Assembly (NCBI RefSeq): GCF_027942865.1 | Contig: NC_134528.1 | Span: 27,463,732-27,527,731, forward strand | Source of the DNA: Odontesthes bonariensis | Lineage: Eukaryota; Chordata; Actinopteri; Atheriniformes; Atherinopsidae | Reading direction: 5' to 3' | DNA length: 64,000 nt | Program-made: the position numbers and the translations under genes | The notes under the pieces: generated by a model | Told to the model about the DNA's origin: nothing | Database searches by the model: none | Seen by the model: only the letters and a program-made list of their open reading frames with translations | Part shown: one piece after another, positions 59,100-64,000 of the stretch | Layout of the letters: every line of letters starts with the position of its first letter | Numbering within the stretch: the stretch's first letter is position 1

Positions 59100-59790
59100 T
59101 TCCAAGCTTCCAGACTTTCTTCTGATCTCTTAAAGTGAGCTTAAGCAACAGTTCTCTGGGCATTCTGAAGGTCTGTCAGTTTTTCTTTGGATGTTGCCTG
59201 CTTTTTCACTCATTTTCAGTCCAGTCCCCGTACCCGACCATTTTTTTTTAGAGAAATTTGGTTTTTGGTTTGTTAAGCCACTGAACACTGACCTATAAAT
59301 CATTCAAGCATTAAAATGGGACCTAGCTCAAGGGATAAACCAGTGTTTTGTCTACACATAATAGACAACGTAGCAAACAACCTATTTCAATTTTTGTTAC
59401 TAGCAACCTGTCACAAAGACAAACAATTTGTTACAATTTCCTAAAATTCAATCTTTGAAAAATATTAAAGATAATAGAGTTTGACACGCATTAAACTGCA
59501 TTTACGCACCAACAAGATGATTCCCAAAGAGCTATAAGCTGAAAACTTAGCATATCTTATCATGGTGTGTAGTGCGTAAACTGAACAAGTGGAGGACAAA
59601 ATAAGTATTGGGGCCTAAAAAAAACTATCAAGAACTGATGAACAGTATCTGAAAGTGATGTCCTTAAGAAATAGGAAAAATACACAGAACCTGAGAAATA
59701 CATCATGACCTTCAGGTGATCCATCCAACTGTTTACTGAAGCCTCATCAGAAATTATCTCCATGGAAGCCACCCGGCTGTCAAGAAACTA
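59100..59790 (-). mobile_element. Second Tc1-type relic family, copy 2
   Basis: Shares ordered blocks with 26310-26830 (gatgttgcctgctttttcac, cacataatagacaac, ctgaagcctcatcagaaat, ccatggaagcc). The frames are dead. The palindromic element at 59798 starts directly at its edge, so it inserted into or beside this relic. Confidence 0.5.
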
Positions 59791-59797
59791 TTCTTAA

Positions 59798-60570
59798 AGG
59801 GGAACTCCGGGGCATTTGAAGCGCAATCCCATTGCTAGAGGTTGTCAAATACTGACAGTAGGACACAGACTGGTGCAAATCGGCGCTCCCTGTGTGGCGA
59901 TTGCGCTGTTTGCGCAGCCTGTCATGCTAGCCAAATACGTGGTGGCCAAGGGGCAAGTGCTAAACCTTCCACGTAAAACAACAACGTGCACACTGCAGAA
60001 ACGTCACACCACTTTATAAACCATCCGACAATAAAGTCACAAGCCTTACCATCAAAACCATATGCATGGTTCTCACATTACTGGCATGGGGACGTTACAA
60101 AACAACTTTATAAACAGCATGTCACTTACCTCTTGTCGGTATGCTCGCGCATGTGAAAACCCAAAAGAGTCAATAGACGATACTCCCATATACAAAACAA
60201 TTATCTTCTCTAGAAAAACTGTGTTCAAGTATTTAAAACATTACAACAATATTACTGGGTATGTATTGTTGTAATGTTTTAAATACTTGAACACAGTTTT
60301 TCTAGAGAAGATAATTGTTTTGTATATGGGACTTTATTGTCGGATGGTTTATAAAGTGGTGTGACGTTTCTGCAGTGTGCACGTTGTTGTTTTACGTGGA
60401 AGGTTTAGCACTTGCCCCTTAGCCACCACGTATTTGGCTAGCATGACAGGCTGCGAAAACAGCGCAATCGCCACACAGGGAGCGCCGATTTGCACCAGTC
60501 TGTGTCCTACTATCAGTATTTGACAACCTCTAGCAATGGGATTGCGCTTCAAATGCCCCGGAGTTCCCCT
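59798..60570. mobile_element. TTAA-flanked giant palindrome (foldback element)
   Basis: The left arm (59798 to about 60250) and right arm (about 60264-60570) are near-perfect inverted copies, with only a few differences over some 305 bp. The ends AGGGGAACTCCGG / CCGGAGTTCCCCT sit just inside TTAA on each side (59794-59797, 60571-60574). The left arm carries about 145 extra bases (60039-60183) that the right arm lacks. The centre is a ~12-base loop (ttactgggtatg). There is no transposase; two matching 67-aa frames arise from the palindrome. TTAA flanks suggest piggyBac-type mobilisation. Confidence 0.85.
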
Positions 60571-60978
60571 TTAAGGAAAGGAAATGGCTTGCTTCTGTTA
60601 TACAAACTCTTATTTCGCCCTATGTGACTGTATTTCCATTTATGCTTCCACATGTTAGAATAAAATGCTTTAGCTATTTTCCTTTTCTTGGTAAGATTTC
60701 ATTTTGATCTAGTGGTGGCTCAAGACTTCTGCTCAGTCCTGTATAACTCTTAGTTGTGAGGGTTTGCTCGTTCCAGAGGCCCTGACTTTAAGTCATGCAT
60801 GTTCCAGAGACTTGCTTTTAGAGAACCTAACATGTTACAGTGTAAGGAGATGGAGTCTGCTGAGAAGGAATGTCTTTTCAAAGTCAATAAAACACTGAAT
60901 AAGTTACAATAATAAACTCTACAAATAAGATGCTGAAGTAGCCCTGGGTTTGCAAAGTGAAATACACACCATCTAATG

Positions 60979-61548
60979 TCAAAGAAGCCTCTCTGCTTTT
61001 CCATTTCCTGCCTGCAGAGCCAGGTCTGAGGTCTTCAGCACCCCCAACTCCACGTTCTTATCCGCTGGTGAGGCGCACTCGCTCCCTCCACCAAACCCCT
61101 TGTTGCCGTGCCCCAGTGTCAAAGCTCCTCCGCTGCTTTCATTCCACCTAATGCCAGATGACGCAGCGACACGCAGAGTCGCGTTCATCTCCTTCCCATT
61201 TCCCATGCTCTTCTTCTTCCTCTTCTCATCTCCTGCTTCCACAGGCTTCAGCCGGCCTTTAGAGAGCCTCTCGGACAGCTTTCTGGCCCACTGCGTAAAG
61301 CTGATGTCCAGGGAGCTCGCCCTGTCCGCCGTGTACAGCTTCACGTTCCCGGTGTACCACAGAAACCACCAAACCAAGCTGAGGAAAATAATAATCGAGC
61401 CTGTGTAGATGAGGAAATCCCCATAGAAGCGGCCGTCCAGGGTCAGGTTGCCGAAAATCCCGACCAGCAGCACAACCAGACCAGCGGCGTCAAAAACAAG
61501 GGCAAGGAAGAATAACGGAGCGCAGTTCCCCACGCACCTGTGGGCCAT
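60979..61548 (-). CDS. tmem238: TMEM238-family membrane protein
   Basis: Single-exon frame of 189 aa starting at ATG 61548 (context aggcATGg) and ending at 60979. The frame is open further upstream to 61626, but that first codon is GTG, so the ATG is preferred. Residues about 8-32 ([20 protein letters not shown]) and 45-66 ([20 protein letters not shown]) are membrane segments. The family signature DFLIYTGS...[15 protein letters not shown] is clear. The cytosolic-type tail of about 120 residues is Ser/Lys/Gly-rich and longer than in human TMEM238. Function of the family is not firmly established. It may be spliced further downstream, because the tail end (GKAERLL) has no family match that I know. 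Confidence 0.85.
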   Translation of the reverse strand: MAHRCVGNCAPLFFLALVFDAAGLVVLLVGIFGNLTLDGRFYGDFLIYTGSIIIFLSLVWWFLWYTGNVKLYTADRASSLDISFTQWARKLSERLSKGRLKPVEAGDEKRKKKSMGNGKEMNATLRVAASSGIRWNESSGGALTLGHGNKGFGGGSECASPADKNVELGVLKTSDLALQAGNGKAERLL

Positions 61549-62049
61549 GCCTGAGCAAAGAGGACAACAGGCCGAGTAGCAGCGCTGGGCAGCTCCACTT
61601 CTTTTTCTGGGCGCACGTTTCCCCACCCAACACCTGTGTGGTGTTCACCTGTGCGCAGGCCCCGCCCTTATTAACGTCACTGTATTAAAGTGGGCTCCAA
61701 GGGTACTCAGATCAGAACGTGCCGTTCAAATGCATTGGGTGAATTACACTTTTCAAACGTTTGGGAACAGTAGACTGGGACTGGACGCATTTGAAGGCTG
61801 GAGTACTGTTCACTTCAGTCTTAGATGGAGGCAATAAACCGTCATATGCGCGGTGAAGAGTAATGTGACAAAGACAACCCCCTCATCCTCATCACAAGCT
61901 TACTTAGGAAATAATGGACATGAAAATAAAACGTAAAGTATGTTAATTGATTTACTGAAATGTGCACACATAAATGGAAATACAGTATATAAGGCAAATA
62001 CAGCGTTTGTGCAGTTCTATGAGCTTGAGAGCCACCAACACAGCCTGAA

Positions 62050-62480
62050 CCGTCTTAGACAAGCTTGCTTTTCATTTGTTTAAGGAGTCTTCAGGAATAG
62101 TTCTCCAGGCTTCGAAGGAGATCCCAAAGCTCTTCTTTGGATGTCGGCTGCCTTTTGTTCCATTCTCTGTCATGTGTCTGTAATGTTGAGCTCTGGGTTC
62201 TGGGGAGGATTCATCCCTCCATAAGACCTGTTGCCACTGATTTTCAGTCCACCTCTTGTGTCATTTGGCGTAGCTCAGCCTTTTCTCCCTGTTTCCCTTC
62301 CTAAAAAATGACTTGACAGCCACCCTTCCATGGAGGCCATTTCATTTCAGTGATGGATCCAGATGCTTTTCTTTGGTCTTGTGGGACATGACTTTCATAT
62401 ACAATTAATCTGCTGATGTCAGTTGACTTTGCTGTTGAAAGGATCTTTCAGACTGGGGGAACTTTTTCATATTTCTAATA
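62050..62480 (-). mobile_element. Tc1/mariner-type relic
   Basis: The text contains aggagatcccaaagctcttc, tttggatgtcggctgccttt, ccataagacctgttgccact, ccttttctccctgtttccct and gacagccacccttccatgga. On the minus strand these correspond to parts of a common fish Tc1-like transposase gene, as I remember its consensus. It has large deletions and no open frame. Confidence 0.6.
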
Positions 62481-62507
62481 ACTACTGTATGAAGTCCCTC
62501 TTCTTCT

Positions 62508-62725
62508 TTTCAATTCAATTTTCAATTCAGTTTATTAATATAACGCCAAATTACAACAAATGTCATCTTAAGGCACTTTAATAATATAGTCCAGTTCAAG
62601 CCAATTGGAGTTCAATTAATTGTAATCATAATTCATTTCAAAATAATCCAATTCATTCATGTAGAGCCAATTCAAAAACAATTTCCTGCTAAGGAAACCA
62701 ACAGATTGCACTGAAACTGCACCAC
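62508..62725 (+). repeat. Dispersed 'CAATTCAATTC...' repeat, copy 4
   Basis: Ordered blocks caattcaattttcaattcag, ttattaatataacgccaaa, acaacaaatgtcatcttaag, ccagttcaagccaattggag and aaggaaaccaacagattgc match copy 2 at 43805. Confidence 0.85.
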
Positions 62726-63759
62726 TCTCTCTCTGTAATGCAGGAACTGTTTAAAAAAAATCTCGTAGGGGAGTGGGACTCTACTCCAACAAGGTAATAT
62801 AAGAGAACCATAACTCTAAACACGAGCACAGAATAGGCACCTGTCACTGGAGAAAAACATTGAAACATTTGTGAATTATTTCCATGGAAACAGCTGTTCT
62901 AATGTTCAGCTCAACACACAACACAGAGGAATGGAGCACCAGTGTACACCAGAGTTAATTGAGTCTACATGCAGTGGAGAAGTTACACTGTGATTAGGGC
63001 TTTTAAGTTTTCAAATAAAAGAACAGGGTTTCTCTTTTTTTGGTTCTTAAAGATGTTTCACCTCTTACCCAAAATATGTATATATTTTTTTTTACAGTTT
63101 TATATGAGAGACTAAATGTCTGTAAGTACCAAAAAACGAACATCAGTTGCCTTATATTACATCACCATGGCCTGAACAACTAAGAAGCGAAAAACAGACA
63201 ACATGACTTTAAGTTTTCCACGTACTGTTGGCTGTTCCCACATCACTTCCAAAATGTGATGCAACACGCCCCCCATTTCCCTCAACAAGCTCCTAACAGT
63301 GTTTGATTAAAAAAAACATTGAATATGAATGCAAAGTGCACCATAAATATGGGATTTTAACCAAACCTGAGATGACCTAACAAGGTCAAAATCTTAACAT
63401 TTGTAACTCTACATTAAAATGTTTGCTTCCTGCGTCAATTGGGTTTAACAGTTTAGTCATACAGCATGAGGGCAAATTGAAAGAACACAATGCAAACTGA
63501 CTCTGTCATAGAAGTTGTGCTTGCTTCGCAGCCAAGCATGACCTCTGCAGAGTAATCCGATGTGGATTAAAGGTTAAGTAATGAAAATGAAAAACACAAT
63601 ATGCATTGTTTTTATTTGGTTTAGTTTCGCTGGGAGCCAGACTCTATCATGAAAGAAGATCCTATTTGTCCAGCACATCCCACTTTGACCTGCCCGTCAA
63701 TGAGCAGTTCCACTGAGGCAGCAGGTGCGGGGGTTTGGGTTGGGTGGGGTAAAAGGCTA

Positions 63760-63912
63760 TCTCAGTGGTGGCACTGAGAGGAACAAGCATGAAAGGGTGT
63801 CCCTTTCGCATCACAGTTCATACAATAGAGATAGATGAATGTGTTGGTGGGTTTAAATTTCGTTATATCAAGTATAATGACAATAAAGGCATTCTGATTC
63901 TGATTCTGAGCT
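63760..63912 (+). repeat. LINE 3'UTR tail fragment
   Basis: 'tataatgacaataaaggcat' followed by (tctgat)n at 63890-63908 has the form of a non-LTR element's 3' end. The short frame running into it from 63765 has no recognisable domain. Confidence 0.5.
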
Positions 63913-64000
63913 CAGATAATAAAGCCACTCTCACATGGGACTGTGGGAGAATCTGTTGTGAAAAAACTCTGTCACTGATGCCGTAGCCAATACATATTCC

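Larger units (their letters stand above)
61549..64000. other. Region upstream of tmem238 with repeats only
   Basis: 61549-61700 is GC-rich and probably holds the tmem238 promoter. Beyond it I see no gene. Repeats are listed at 62.05, 62.51 and 63.76 kb; 62.73-63.75 kb shows nothing specific. Confidence 0.5.

Noticed and set aside
59816-60552. Two nearly identical 67-aa frames (plus and minus strand)
   Set aside because: They are the same sequence seen in both arms of the palindromic element; the first codon is not ATG and no domain is seen.
61549-61626. N-terminal extension of the TMEM238-family frame (26 extra residues)
   Set aside because: The first codon at 61626 is GTG, not ATG, and the family's conserved region begins at the ATG at 61548, which has a good context.

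Overview
The window is vertebrate nuclear DNA, almost certainly from a ray-finned (teleost) fish. Genes are split by GT-AG introns, gaps are filled with teleost-type Tc1, hAT, PIF/Harbinger, L2-like LINE and tRNA-derived SINE relics, and a wdr45b/foxk2 pair matches the human 17q25.3 neighbourhood. I cannot name the species.

Layout. (1) 1-2.6 kb: a PIF/Harbinger element sitting inside an older Tc1 relic, then a LINE fragment. (2) 3.05-17.7 kb: two tandem plus-strand paralogues with matching exon plans. Each joins a domain resembling the N-terminal (TRFH-like) domain of the shelterin protein TIN2 to a long C2H2 zinc-finger array. The first exon of copy A is not visible; copy B is complete (898 aa deduced). 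(3) 18.7 kb: an intact minus-strand tRNA-Arg(CCT). (4) 19.3-27.5 kb: complete wdr45b (WIPI3, 10 coding exons, 344 aa) with a long 3'UTR to about 30.4 kb. (5) 33.8-42.5 kb, minus strand: complete foxk2 (9 coding exons, 603 aa), convergent with wdr45b. (6) 42.5-54.4 kb: no gene recognised; dispersed repeats, including a TTAA-flanked inverted-repeat element. (7) 54.5-61.5 kb: two minus-strand single-exon TMEM238-family genes, with an orphan candidate terminal exon at 55.3-55.5 kb and a striking TTAA-flanked palindromic element at 59.8-60.6 kb. (8) 61.6-64 kb: repeats only.

How the genes relate. wdr45b (autophagy PROPPIN) and foxk2 (forkhead regulator known to repress autophagy genes) are neighbours by ancient synteny. 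The TIN2-like/zinc-finger pair is the least ordinary content: it couples a telomere-complex-type protein interaction domain to a DNA-binding array. Its function is not known to me. Transposon nests, especially hAT > SINE > Harbinger in a wdr45b intron with a second hAT copy in a foxk2 intron, give a readable insertion order. Exon limits were set by hand from splice sites, reading phase and comparison between the paralogues or with remembered family sequences; no alignment was run.
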